DNA of 64,000 bases from positions 186,001-250,000 of the forward strand of contig NZ_JAOQJC010000002.1 of assembly GCF_025567625.1 (NCBI RefSeq). The letters run 5' to 3'. Position numbers and translations under genes: made by a program. The first letter of the stretch is position 1. Each line of letters opens with the position of its first letter. Under the pieces are notes generated by a model, which was given only the letters and a program-made list of their open reading frames with translations, was not told where the DNA came from and did not search any database. The DNA is from Paenibacillus sp. J5C2022. GTDB lineage: Bacteria; Bacillota; Bacilli; Paenibacillales; Paenibacillaceae. Below are positions 32,175 to 42,236 of this stretch, piece after piece.

Positions 32175-33416
32175 ATGAGCATCAGGGATCAGTCCGACAT
32201 ATCGAATAGACAAATAGATTATCGATCGTCAGACGTCGGTTTAAAGGGAGTCTGGCTTTTGATTGGCGGCATTGTTTTGCTGTCCATTGTATTGAGAGCG
32301 CCAATCACAATAGTTGGGCCTATTGTGGGGCAAATTCAAAATGACTTGGGGTTGTCCGGCGCTGCTATGGGCTTGCTAACGACTTTGCCTTTGCTTGCAT
32401 TTGGCTTGTTTTCTCCCTTCGCACCTGTTGCTGCTGAGAAATTCGGCTTGGAACGGACCCTGTTATTCGCTTCGATGGTATTGACGCTGGCCATCCTTAT
32501 TCGTTCATTGTCGGGATCGACAGCATTGTTTATCGGCACTGTATCAATCGGAGCGGCTATTGCCATAGCGAATGTGCTCCTACCTAGTCTCGTAAAGCGC
32601 GATTTCCCGGAGCGTATAGGTTTGATGACTGGGATATATACAGTAGCCATGAATTTAGGAGCGGCAGTCGGTTCAGGGATAAGCTACCCGATGACGGCCG
32701 GATTAGGCATTAGCTGGGCAGGAACGCTTGCCTTTTGCGCAGTTATCGCTCTTGCGGCAACTATCGTATGGGTACCGTTGGCGAAACGATCCGGGAGGCG
32801 AACTGCGGGTACAATCTCTATTGCAGTATCGCGAACCAATGGAAGAGGACGTGTATGGGATTCAACACTGGCTTGGATGGTATCCTTATTCTTGGCACTG
32901 CAGTCCTTTTGTTTTTATGTAAATGTAACGTGGATACCGACGATTCTGGCGGACAAAGGGCTTAGCCACACAAGTGCGGGGTGGATGCTGTCCCTTATGC
33001 AGGTTATAAGTATGGGATCGACATTCGTAGTACCTATAGTTGCCGGAAGGCAGAAGAGCCAACGAGGACTTGCTCTACTGATGGCAGCGATGTTCGTAGC
33101 GGGCTATGTTGGCTTGTTGGTTGGAAGTTCGGGGTTAGTCATTCCGGTGATGATCTTGCTTGGATTGGGAGTCGGCGGCGGATTTGGACTTGCCGTTATG
33201 TTTTTTGCTCTGCGGGCAAGCTCAAGTGAGATATCCGCCAAATTGTCTGGTATGGCGCAATCCGTCGGTTATTTACTTGCGGCAACAGGTCCTTTTTTAT
33301 TCGGTTACTTGCACGACCGGACTGGCAGTTGGACATTGCCGCTTATCGTAATCATATTCGTTTCGATCGCTTATGGAATCGTCGGCCTATGGGCTGGCGC
33401 GGATAGAAAACTGTAG
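32175..33416 (+). CDS. MFS transporter, CynX/NimT family
   Basis: A membrane permease of about 413 residues with 12 hydrophobic segments, in the cyanate/nitroimidazole (CynX/NimT) MFS group. Marks are LLSIVLRAPITIVGPIVGQIQNDLGLS and LLTTLPLLAFGLFSPFAPVAAEKFG near the start and GLGVGGGFGLAVMFFALR in the second half. Substrate is unknown. ATG at 32175 has GGAAGGTGG 13 nt upstream, longer than ideal. The in-frame ATG at 32106 would add 23 residues but lacks a ribosome site. It has its own terminator and no operon partner. Confidence 0.85.
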   Translation: MSIRDQSDISNRQIDYRSSDVGLKGVWLLIGGIVLLSIVLRAPITIVGPIVGQIQNDLGLSGAAMGLLTTLPLLAFGLFSPFAPVAAEKFGLERTLLFASMVLTLAILIRSLSGSTALFIGTVSIGAAIAIANVLLPSLVKRDFPERIGLMTGIYTVAMNLGAAVGSGISYPMTAGLGISWAGTLAFCAVIALAATIVWVPLAKRSGRRTAGTISIAVSRTNGRGRVWDSTLAWMVSLFLALQSFCFYVNVTWIPTILADKGLSHTSAGWMLSLMQVISMGSTFVVPIVAGRQKSQRGLALLMAAMFVAGYVGLLVGSSGLVIPVMILLGLGVGGGFGLAVMFFALRASSSEISAKLSGMAQSVGYLLAATGPFLFGYLHDRTGSWTLPLIVIIFVSIAYGIVGLWAGADRKL

Positions 33417-33457
33417 ACCGCTTGACTGCCGCTGCAGACCGAGCGAAAGTTATATTT

Positions 33458-33504
33458 AAAACTGGACAGAACGAAGCGGGAGTAGAGTTGACTGTCCAGT
33501 TTTA
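33458..33504 (+). terminator. terminator of the CynX-type gene
   Basis: A stem AAAACTGGACAG-type (33458-33469) with CTGTCCAGTTT (33492-33503) and a 22-nt loop, then a short T run. Confidence 0.7.
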
Positions 33505-33566
33505 ATGACTTATTTCGGTTTCGTTTTTCTTATCGTTTTCCAACTACCCATTACATTCCTGTTATT

Positions 33567-33732
33567 TAGGGCGTGTCTGAAAACCCGCTCAGTGGCACCT
33601 TTCACCGCCTATCCGCCCCCTGCTTCGTTCCGTTTGCTTGACGTACCCCCGGGTACGCCTTCACAAACGCGCCTTGCATGGAACGAAAATTCGGCAAAAT
33701 TTGCTGTCCTCAGAGTTCTCAGACACGCCCTA
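33567..33732. mobile_element. MITE-like element with 18-bp terminal inverted repeats
   Basis: This 166-bp block is bounded by TAGGGCGTGTCTGAAAAC (33567-33584) and its inverted partner at 33715-33732 (17 of 18 matching). The outermost TA on each end suggests insertion at a TA target. An inner dyad CGTACCC / GGGTACG is present. No coding content is convincing. Ends of this kind occur on insertion sequences of Paenibacillus-like genomes, but the parent family is not assigned. Confidence 0.7.
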
Positions 33733-33972
33733 GTTTATATTCAATAATCTTTGATTGTTGGAGCAGCATTCTCCGCCGTTCCATTGACATTGAAATGCCC
33801 TTTATTTGTCCTTGCTGGTTTGAAACTTCGCAGATTGCGATTCATTTCAGCATCACCGCAGTATTCCTCTCAGTAAGCTCTGCTTTCCTGCTTTCCCAGT
33901 CAGCCTATAGTCAGACTAACTTCTTGAAATTTTTCTCTGCCGTAGTTGGTGATACATCGCATATTTTTGCAA

Positions 33973-33997
33973 GGCAGCACTCTCCCCTTTACTCAGG
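33973..33997 (+). repeat. 25-bp dispersed repeat, copy 1
   Basis: Identical to the copy at 34169-34193; its last 20 bases recur with one change at 60621-60640, 26 kb away. Confidence 0.85.
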
Positions 33998-34168
33998 AAT
34001 GGAGCAGTACACAAGCATGTCGAAGTCTAAGTCGAACTGGGAGAAAATTATGAATACAAATATCATGTAATCCTTGATCAATTGAACGTTTTTATTCTTG
34101 GGGGAGGAACGGAGATTGCATGTAGCTATACTTTATGGTCGGTACCGGTATATTGCTAATTTTCCCAG

Positions 34169-34193
34169 GGCAGCACTCTCCCCTTTACTCAGG
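34169..34193 (+). repeat. 25-bp dispersed repeat, copy 2
   Basis: Second identical copy. A diverged inverted copy lies at 34307-34326, so the pair could be remnants of the ends of a decayed element of about 160 bp. Confidence 0.85.
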
Positions 34194-34478
34194 CAGGATG
34201 GATCTGATGATGATCATGTAAAGGTCAAATGAGTTGCAGATCAATCTACCACTCCAATTTTTTAACTGTTCATGCAAGCTGTTTGCTCCTTCACAATCAG
34301 TTGCATCCTGAGTTGAAGGGAGAGTGAGTAGTCTGGGAGAAGACGTAATATGCTGTAGGAAAGGGGAAGAAAGGTGTATGTGAGAAGAAAAAAACAGAAC
34401 ATATGTTTGCAATTCGAATGAAGTTGTGTTAAGATTGAAATACGAACAAATGATTTCATTGTATGGCGGGAGGACGTA

Positions 34479-35549
34479 ATGATGCTGAAGGATGCTTTGG
34501 AACGTTTCCAGTCTCAATTCAAGACTGAAGCAGATTGTATTGCTTTTATGGAAGAGACAAGATGGCCGAATGGTTTCAAGTGTCCCAGCTGCAGTTGCTC
34601 CGATGCGTACAGGATAACTACACGGGTATTGCCGTTATTTGAATGCAAGGGCTGCAATATTCAAACATCATTAACCGCCAATACGATTATGCACAGGAGT
34701 CGTACGCCGATTAGAAAGTGGTTGTTGACGCTATTTCTAGTCTCTTCCTCTGAAGGGAGCGTCAATGCCGTTCGATTAGCTAATTTGTTGCAAGTCACCT
34801 ATAAGACAGCTTGGAGTATGCTGCATAAGATACGACGGCTTATCTCCCGGTGGGATGCAGGACACCTGTTATCCGGCGATGTGGAGGCTAAGCATGAAAT
34901 ATATATGAAGCAGATTATTGTTACTGAAGAACGCATGAAACAGGAGAAATCGATCATTGTGGCGAGAGGGAGTGGTCATGCGGATGAAGTGTCTGTAGAG
35001 CATGAGGCATCCGACCGCCCTTATTATAAATTAAAGCTGGTGGGGCGTGAGAGCGAAGCAAGAAAGCCGCTGTCTGATGAAGAACGGCAAATATTTGTCG
35101 AACTGCACTGCCAAAGACAGTTGTGTTCTTTCCAATTCAATGCAAAGTCCTCCCCCAATCGCAAGTTTCCATACGAAGAAGTAAAGGAATATTGGGTGGA
35201 TGGTTATCATTCTGGAAATACATGCGAGAAGTATAGTCCGTATGGCTGGAATGCTGCTGCCGTCAATGCACGAATTAAGGAATGTCCCTTTCTATATCCT
35301 TTGTCCATCATAGCTGCCGAGGGGTTCCGCTGGATAAATGAGACTTTTTTCGGTATCGGCATGAAATATGCGCAAAGCTACATAGACGAATACTGCTTCC
35401 GAATGAACTATGGCTGGGGTCAGGGATCGTCTCCTTTGCTTAGATTATCGCAATTGGCATTAACTGATGGCAACAATAAGGTAGATGAAGCGGACAGTCA
35501 ACGTTCTGTACGGGGTAATTTGAGCAGATACAATGCTTCAGCCGCTTAA
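34479..35549 (+). CDS. IS1595-type transposase relative, probably not an active transposase
   Basis: A 356-residue protein. The N-terminal zinc ribbon (CPSC 35-38, CKGC 56-59) and the following SLTANTIMHRSRTPIRKW and LLQVTYKTAWSMLHKIRR match the IS1595/ISXO2 transposase head; the end YIDEYCFRMNYG matches its tail. In between the nuclease is odd: where active enzymes read VEVDETYI, this reads VEAKHEIY (residues 135-142), placing Lys on the first catalytic Asp. A WVDGYHSG segment (239-246) may keep the second Asp. GGGAGG precedes the ATG pair. No flanking terminal inverted repeats were seen. It may be an exapted DNA-binding protein; that is inference. Confidence 0.65.
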   Translation: MMLKDALERFQSQFKTEADCIAFMEETRWPNGFKCPSCSCSDAYRITTRVLPLFECKGCNIQTSLTANTIMHRSRTPIRKWLLTLFLVSSSEGSVNAVRLANLLQVTYKTAWSMLHKIRRLISRWDAGHLLSGDVEAKHEIYMKQIIVTEERMKQEKSIIVARGSGHADEVSVEHEASDRPYYKLKLVGRESEARKPLSDEERQIFVELHCQRQLCSFQFNAKSSPNRKFPYEEVKEYWVDGYHSGNTCEKYSPYGWNAAAVNARIKECPFLYPLSIIAAEGFRWINETFFGIGMKYAQSYIDEYCFRMNYGWGQGSSPLLRLSQLALTDGNNKVDEADSQRSVRGNLSRYNASAA

Positions 35550-35572
35550 AAGTAGATCCACACTCGATACAT

Positions 35573-35614
35573 ACTACTCAATACAAACTACTCAATACAA
35601 ACTACTCAATACAA
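35573..35614. repeat. three 14-bp tandem repeats upstream of the leuS promoter
   Basis: Three perfect consecutive copies of ACTACTCAATACAA (35573-35614) followed by a decayed partial copy. They end about 22 bp before the -35 box of the leuS promoter. Confidence 0.95.
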
Positions 35615-35636
35615 ACTACAATAACACACTCAATAC

Positions 35637-35666
35637 TTGACACTTACAATTAAGAGCTTATATAAT
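35637..35666 (+). promoter_or_regulatory. SigA promoter of leuS
   Basis: Perfect TTGACA (35637-35642) and perfect TATAAT (35661-35666) with an 18-bp spacer. The start would be near 35673, a little upstream of the T-box leader. Confidence 0.85.
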
Positions 35667-35689
35667 CATTAGTAATTGTTTTTCATATG

Positions 35690-35956
35690 GGATGCGTTGA
35701 TGAGGAATAGTACGCGTATGTTCAAGGTTTTAGAGAGCCGACGGTTGGTGGAAGTCGGACCTTGATGACGGGGAAGCTCACCTCGGAGCAGCGAGTGAAG
35801 CCGTCAACATTTGACGGGGGAAGCACGCCGAATCGCCTGCGATATAGGCATGAAGTGAGCGAAGGGCAAAGCATGTCCGACGCTAACTAGGGTGGTACCA
35901 CGGGAGAATAATCTCTCGTCCCTAGCGTTGAACCGCTGGGGACGGGAGATTTTTTG
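35690..35956 (+). promoter_or_regulatory. T-box leader (leucine) of leuS
   Basis: Stem I begins at AGAGAGCCGACGGTTGGTGG, and the probable specifier is CTC (35777-35779), a leucine codon following GAAG. The T-box sequence AGGGTGGTACCACGG is at 35889-35903. A terminator built from CGTCCCTAGCG and CGCTGGGGACG, with a T run at 35950-35956, competes with the antiterminator. Uncharged tRNA-Leu should allow read-through into leuS. Confidence 0.93.
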
Positions 35957-35986
35957 TTTTGTATGCACAATGAGGAGGATGCAGAT

Positions 35987-38425
35987 ATGGGTCAAGAGGA
36001 TCAGCGTCATGGTTACAATCCGTTAACGATTGAACCGAAGTGGCAAAAATATTGGGATGAAAACAAATCGTTCAAAACGTCGGAGGGTTCCGGCAAGCCA
36101 AAATTCTACGCGCTTGATATGTTCCCGTATCCCTCCGGAGCCGGATTGCATGTCGGTCACCCGGAAGGCTATACGGCTACGGATATCGTATCACGCTATA
36201 AGCGAATGAGAGGCTATAACGTTCTTCATCCGATGGGATGGGATGCGTTCGGATTGCCCGCAGAGCAGCATGCACTGGATACTGGGCAGCATCCGCGCGA
36301 CATCACATTCAAGAACATCGATAATTTCAGAAGACAAATCAAATCGTTGGGTTTCTCATATGATTGGGATCGTGAATTCAGCACGACGGACCCCGATTAC
36401 TATAAGTGGACACAGTGGATATTCATTCAACTCTATAAGCGCGGGCTCGCCTATGTCGCTGAAGTTCCCGTCAACTGGTGCCCTGCTCTCGGAACCGTTC
36501 TGGCGAATGAAGAAGTGATTGACGGCAAGAGCGAGCGCGGCGGACATCCCGTCGTCCGTAAGCCGATGCGGCAGTGGATGCTGAAGATTACGGAGTATGC
36601 GGAAAGATTGCTGGAAGATTTGGAGGAGCTGGACTGGTCTGAGAGCATTAAGGATATGCAGCGCAACTGGATCGGGAAATCGACCGGAGCGGAAGTTACG
36701 TTCCCGATTGATGGCCATGATGCTTCGCTAGTCGTATTCACGACCCGTCCGGACACACTGTTCGGTGCAACGTACTGTGTGTTGGCACCTGAGCACGAGC
36801 TGGTAGCGAGCATTACGACAGCTGGGCAGAAGGATGCTGTGGATGCATATCAGGAAGCTGCTGCACGCAAGAGCGATCTGGAGCGTACCGATCTTGCGAA
36901 GGAAAAAACAGGAGTATTCACAGGTGCGTATGCCATTAACCCTGTTAGCGGAGCCAAAACGCCGATATGGATCGCGGATTATGTACTGGCCGGTTACGGA
37001 ACGGGTGCGATTATGTCCGTTCCGGGGCATGACACACGGGACTGGGAGTTCGCCAAGCAATTCGACCTGCCTATCGTTGAGGTTGTGCAGGGCGGGGATA
37101 TTGAGAAGGAAGCTTATACGGGAGATGGTGCCCATGTCAATTCCGACTTCCTGAACGGATTGAATAATGAGGATGCGATCGCTCGCATGATTCAACATTT
37201 GGAGGAGACGGATAAAGGCAAAGCGAAGGTCACTTACCGCTTGCGTGATTGGCTATTCAGCCGACAGCGTTACTGGGGTGAGCCTATTCCGGTGCTGCAT
37301 CTGGAAGATGGCTCGATGAAGACAGTGCCTGAAGACCAGCTTCCGCTTATTCTTCCTGATGTAGATGCCATTAAGCCTTCCGGAACGGGGGAATCGCCGC
37401 TTGCGAATGTGACGGATTGGGTGAACACGATCGATCCCGAGACAGGAATGAAGGCACGTCGCGAGACGAATACGATGCCTCAGTGGGCCGGCAGCTGCTG
37501 GTATTACTTGCGCTTCATTGATCCAAAGAACGACAGTGAGATATGCTCGCCAGAGAAGCAGAAAGAGTGGCTTCCTGTAGATCTGTACATCGGAGGCGCC
37601 GAGCACGCTGTATTGCATTTGCTGTATGCGAGATTCTGGCATAAAGTTCTGTATGATATCGGTGTCGTAGATACGAAGGAACCGTTCCACAAGCTCGTGA
37701 ACCAGGGCATGATTCTGGGTACGAACAATGAGAAAATGTCCAAATCGCGCGGTAATGTCATTAATCCGGATGACATTGTGAACGAATTCGGAGCAGATAC
37801 ACTGCGAATGTATGAAATGTTCATGGGACCTTTGGAGGCGACGAAGCCGTGGAATGAGAATGGGGTAGAGGGAACATACCGCTTCTTGGCCCGCGTATGG
37901 CGCTTGTTCATCAATGAGGATGGCAGCCTGAACGAGATAATTGGCGGCGATGAAGCCAGCGATGCCTTCAAGCGTACGTGGCATCGTTCCATTAAGAAGA
38001 TTACGGACGATTACGATCATCTTCGCTTCAACACAGCCATCAGCCAGTTGATGATTTTCATGAACGATGCCTATAAAGCAGAGAAGCTGCCGAAGCAAGC
38101 GATGGAACACTTCGTACAGATGCTTTCCCCAATCGCCCCGCATATCGCTGAAGAGCTGTGGGAAAAGCTGGGACACAACGAATCGGTTACGTATGCGGAG
38201 TGGCCTGCTCACGACGAAGCTTGGACAATCGATCAAGAGGTGGAGATCGTCGTTCAAGTGAATGGGAAAATCGTTGAGCGTGCATCTATCCCTGCCGATA
38301 TGAATCAAGCAGATATGGAAGCAATGGCTAAAGGTCTGGATAAGGTTCAGGAGTTGATCAGCGGAAAAACGGTGCGCAAAGTCATCGCCGTAAAAGGCAA
38401 GCTGGTCAATATCGTAGCCAACTAA
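35987..38425 (+). CDS. leuS: leucyl-tRNA synthetase
   Basis: An 812-residue class Ia synthetase charging tRNA-Leu. Signature HVGH is at 55-58 and KMSKS at 583-587. The CP1 editing domain is visible between ([38 protein letters not shown]). Length is near the bacterial norm of about 805-860. ATG at 35987 follows GAGGAGG; two earlier in-frame ATG codons lie next to the T-box terminator and are not favoured. Control is by the T-box leader. The neighbour downstream is convergent comER. Confidence 0.97.
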   Translation: MGQEDQRHGYNPLTIEPKWQKYWDENKSFKTSEGSGKPKFYALDMFPYPSGAGLHVGHPEGYTATDIVSRYKRMRGYNVLHPMGWDAFGLPAEQHALDTGQHPRDITFKNIDNFRRQIKSLGFSYDWDREFSTTDPDYYKWTQWIFIQLYKRGLAYVAEVPVNWCPALGTVLANEEVIDGKSERGGHPVVRKPMRQWMLKITEYAERLLEDLEELDWSESIKDMQRNWIGKSTGAEVTFPIDGHDASLVVFTTRPDTLFGATYCVLAPEHELVASITTAGQKDAVDAYQEAAARKSDLERTDLAKEKTGVFTGAYAINPVSGAKTPIWIADYVLAGYGTGAIMSVPGHDTRDWEFAKQFDLPIVEVVQGGDIEKEAYTGDGAHVNSDFLNGLNNEDAIARMIQHLEETDKGKAKVTYRLRDWLFSRQRYWGEPIPVLHLEDGSMKTVPEDQLPLILPDVDAIKPSGTGESPLANVTDWVNTIDPETGMKARRETNTMPQWAGSCWYYLRFIDPKNDSEICSPEKQKEWLPVDLYIGGAEHAVLHLLYARFWHKVLYDIGVVDTKEPFHKLVNQGMILGTNNEKMSKSRGNVINPDDIVNEFGADTLRMYEMFMGPLEATKPWNENGVEGTYRFLARVWRLFINEDGSLNEIIGGDEASDAFKRTWHRSIKKITDDYDHLRFNTAISQLMIFMNDAYKAEKLPKQAMEHFVQMLSPIAPHIAEELWEKLGHNESVTYAEWPAHDEAWTIDQEVEIVVQVNGKIVERASIPADMNQADMEAMAKGLDKVQELISGKTVRKVIAVKGKLVNIVAN

Positions 38426-38469
38426 ATAAAAGCAACCCGAAGAGGTGGGCGGCTTTAGCTGAAGAACAG

Positions 38470-39309
38470 CTATTGTCCGTTCACCTCTTCGCCGCAAAAA
38501 GCGTTGGAAACTTTGACAAGGTCATCCTTATACTTGGTATGCGTCGTACGGATGAGATGATTAAATATGCCTCCCGTCTCTTGACGAAGCATGTTCAAAG
38601 CTTTGGCCGTAATGCCTCCCGGAACGGCCACCCTCTGCTGGATCTGCTCGGGCGTCATACCGCCCTCCGTCAGCAGGATACCGGTGCCGTGAAGCATATT
38701 GCTTGCCACTTGCAGCGCGCCGTCGCGCGGAATTCCCGTCTCCTCGACTGCAGCATCCACGAATTGCTGAAGCAGAAAGGCGAAGAACGCGGGACCGCAG
38801 CTGGACAGATCAGATACGATGCGCGTAAAGTTCTCTTCAATTCGGATAGGCTCGCTGATGGAGGAGAAAAGCTCTTCCAAGCTTGATTTGTCTTGTTCGT
38901 TCATGCTGTCACCATACATGCACAATGCAGCTCCGCTTTGAACCATATTGGTTATGCTGGGAATGATTTTTGCAACTTTACAATCAAGCTCACCTTCAAG
39001 ATGAGACAGAAGCACGGGGCTTGTAATGGATACGACGACGCTATCCGATCGAACGCTGCTCTGAATATCCTGCACGACCTGCTTAAATTCATGCGGCTTG
39101 ATGCACAGAAATATATAATCCCTGTTCAAAGCGGCTTCAGCGTTGCTGTAGGCTACGTTCATGCCGGGATATCGGTCGGCTAATGCCTCTGCCTTGGCGA
39201 TCGTTCGGTTGCTGATTGTCATCTCGGAAGGTGAGAGTGCACCCGAAGAAATAAAGGCTTCGATTAACAAGCTACCCATGCTGCCCGTTCCGATAAAACC
39301 AACATTCAT
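38470..39309 (-). CDS. comER: ComER, ProC-like protein
   Basis: A 279-residue protein of the pyrroline-5-carboxylate reductase fold: NAD(P)-binding GFIGTGSMGSLL at the N-terminus, FLCIKPHEFKQV, and the C-terminal dimer domain GPAFFAFLLQQFVDAAVEETG and VAVPGGITAKAL. By sequence alone it could be ProC, but it stands divergent from comEA exactly as comER does in B. subtilis. ComER has been linked to biofilm and sporulation control rather than proline synthesis; its reaction is unproven. Start is supported by TAGGAGGG on the minus strand. Confidence 0.85.
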   Translation of the reverse strand: MNVGFIGTGSMGSLLIEAFISSGALSPSEMTISNRTIAKAEALADRYPGMNVAYSNAEAALNRDYIFLCIKPHEFKQVVQDIQSSVRSDSVVVSITSPVLLSHLEGELDCKVAKIIPSITNMVQSGAALCMYGDSMNEQDKSSLEELFSSISEPIRIEENFTRIVSDLSSCGPAFFAFLLQQFVDAAVEETGIPRDGALQVASNMLHGTGILLTEGGMTPEQIQQRVAVPGGITAKALNMLRQETGGIFNHLIRTTHTKYKDDLVKVSNAFCGEEVNGQ

Positions 39310-39427
39310 GCTAAGCCCTCCTATACCGGCAATTCCATTTGTAGTGCTTTTTTATCCTATTCTGCACGACTTGTTCCATATGTCAAAAACCGACTGTATC
39401 ACATAATAGAACAAGGAGGTATGATTA

Positions 39428-41441
<2,014 letters not shown>

Positions 41442-41587
41442 GGTGCAAGTCGGAGGCAAAGAGGAAGTTCAGATAAGATTGAAGGGCCATTATAGAGGTT
41501 CTCTCACTTGTGCATTATAATAGTAGAGAATTACAGAACAGCAGCAGCGAAGAATGCAGCAACAGCAAGAGAAAGGAAGAAGCAGGA

Positions 41588-42115
41588 ATGGCAATGAGAA
41601 ATGATGCCCTCCGAAAAGATTGGGATACGTATTTTATGGACATTGCTTACATGGTATCGACTCGCTCCAGATGTCCGCGAAGGCATGTCGGCACCGTGCT
41701 TGTGCAGGGGAAGAAGCTGCTTGGCACGGCATACAACGGTGCGCCGATGGGCGTACAGGATTGCGAGGAAGCCGGCTGTATGATTGCGGAACAGTACGAA
41801 GTGCAGCTGATCGACGGCGAGGAGCAGATGGTGAAGAAGCAGCGTTGCATCCGCACGATTCATGCGGAGCAGAATCTGCTGCTGTTCACGGACCGGACGG
41901 ATCGCGAAGGGTCTACGGTGTATGTGACGGACCAGCCCTGCTGGACGTGCGCCAATATGCTGGCGAACAGCGGCATCATTGAAATTGTCTATCATCGAGG
42001 CTATCCGAAGGATAGCGACAAGGTCCATAATCTGATGGCAGGGAAAGGCATCGTTTTTCGCCAATTGAATCATTATGAGCCGCCGCCTCAGGCGGGGATG
42101 GAAGTGACGCAGTGA
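41588..42115 (+). CDS. comEB: ComEB, deoxycytidylate deaminase
   Basis: A 175-residue zinc-dependent dCMP deaminase, supplying dUMP. The zinc and catalytic site is RTIHAEQN (H-A-E) with PCWTCANML; the extra Cys/His site CEEAGC is also present as in Bacillus ComEB. It is part of the com locus by history, but its enzyme role is nucleotide metabolism and it is not essential for transformation in B. subtilis. ATG at 41588 follows AAAGGAAG. It is closed by a very strong terminator, so comEC after it must depend on read-through or its own promoter. Confidence 0.92.
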   Translation: MAMRNDALRKDWDTYFMDIAYMVSTRSRCPRRHVGTVLVQGKKLLGTAYNGAPMGVQDCEEAGCMIAEQYEVQLIDGEEQMVKKQRCIRTIHAEQNLLLFTDRTDREGSTVYVTDQPCWTCANMLANSGIIEIVYHRGYPKDSDKVHNLMAGKGIVFRQLNHYEPPPQAGMEVTQ

Positions 42116-42151
42116 TAAGTCGGATATAACATTAAAAGCACTGTGGGGAAG

Positions 42152-42194
42152 GACCTCCAGCAGCATCGCGAGATGCGGCTGGAGGTCTTTTTTT
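42152..42194 (+). terminator. strong terminator between comEB and comEC
   Basis: A stem GACCTCCAGC-A-GCATC / GATGC-G-GCTGGAGGTC around a GCGA tetraloop (42152-42187) is followed by eight T. Confidence 0.92.
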
Positions 42195-42236
42195 GCGTTA
42201 GCAGTGAAATGGAGAGTTGATATCAGAGGGGAGTCC

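Larger units (their letters stand above)
33733..34478. other. gene-free AT-rich stretch with a repeated 25-bp motif
   Basis: No frame here has a credible ribosome site and family match. What it holds is two identical 25-bp copies beginning GGCAGCACTCTCCCC and ending TTTACTCAGG (33973-33997 and 34169-34193), and an inverted, diverged copy (34307-34326, 17 of 20 matching). The last about 100 bp are AT-rich and probably contain the promoter of the transposase-like gene. Confidence 0.6.

Noticed and set aside
33678..34070. Rightward open frame of 130 codons
   Set aside because: It begins inside the MITE-like element, runs through a copy of the dispersed repeat, has no ribosome site and no recognisable domain.
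35573..35614. CRISPR-like or origin iteron array
   Set aside because: Only three contiguous 14-bp units, no spacers, no cas or replication gene nearby.
38470..39309. Calling the ProC-like gene proC (proline synthesis)
   Set aside because: Its divergent placement from comEA matches comER; no other proline genes are near. The enzyme activity remains untested.
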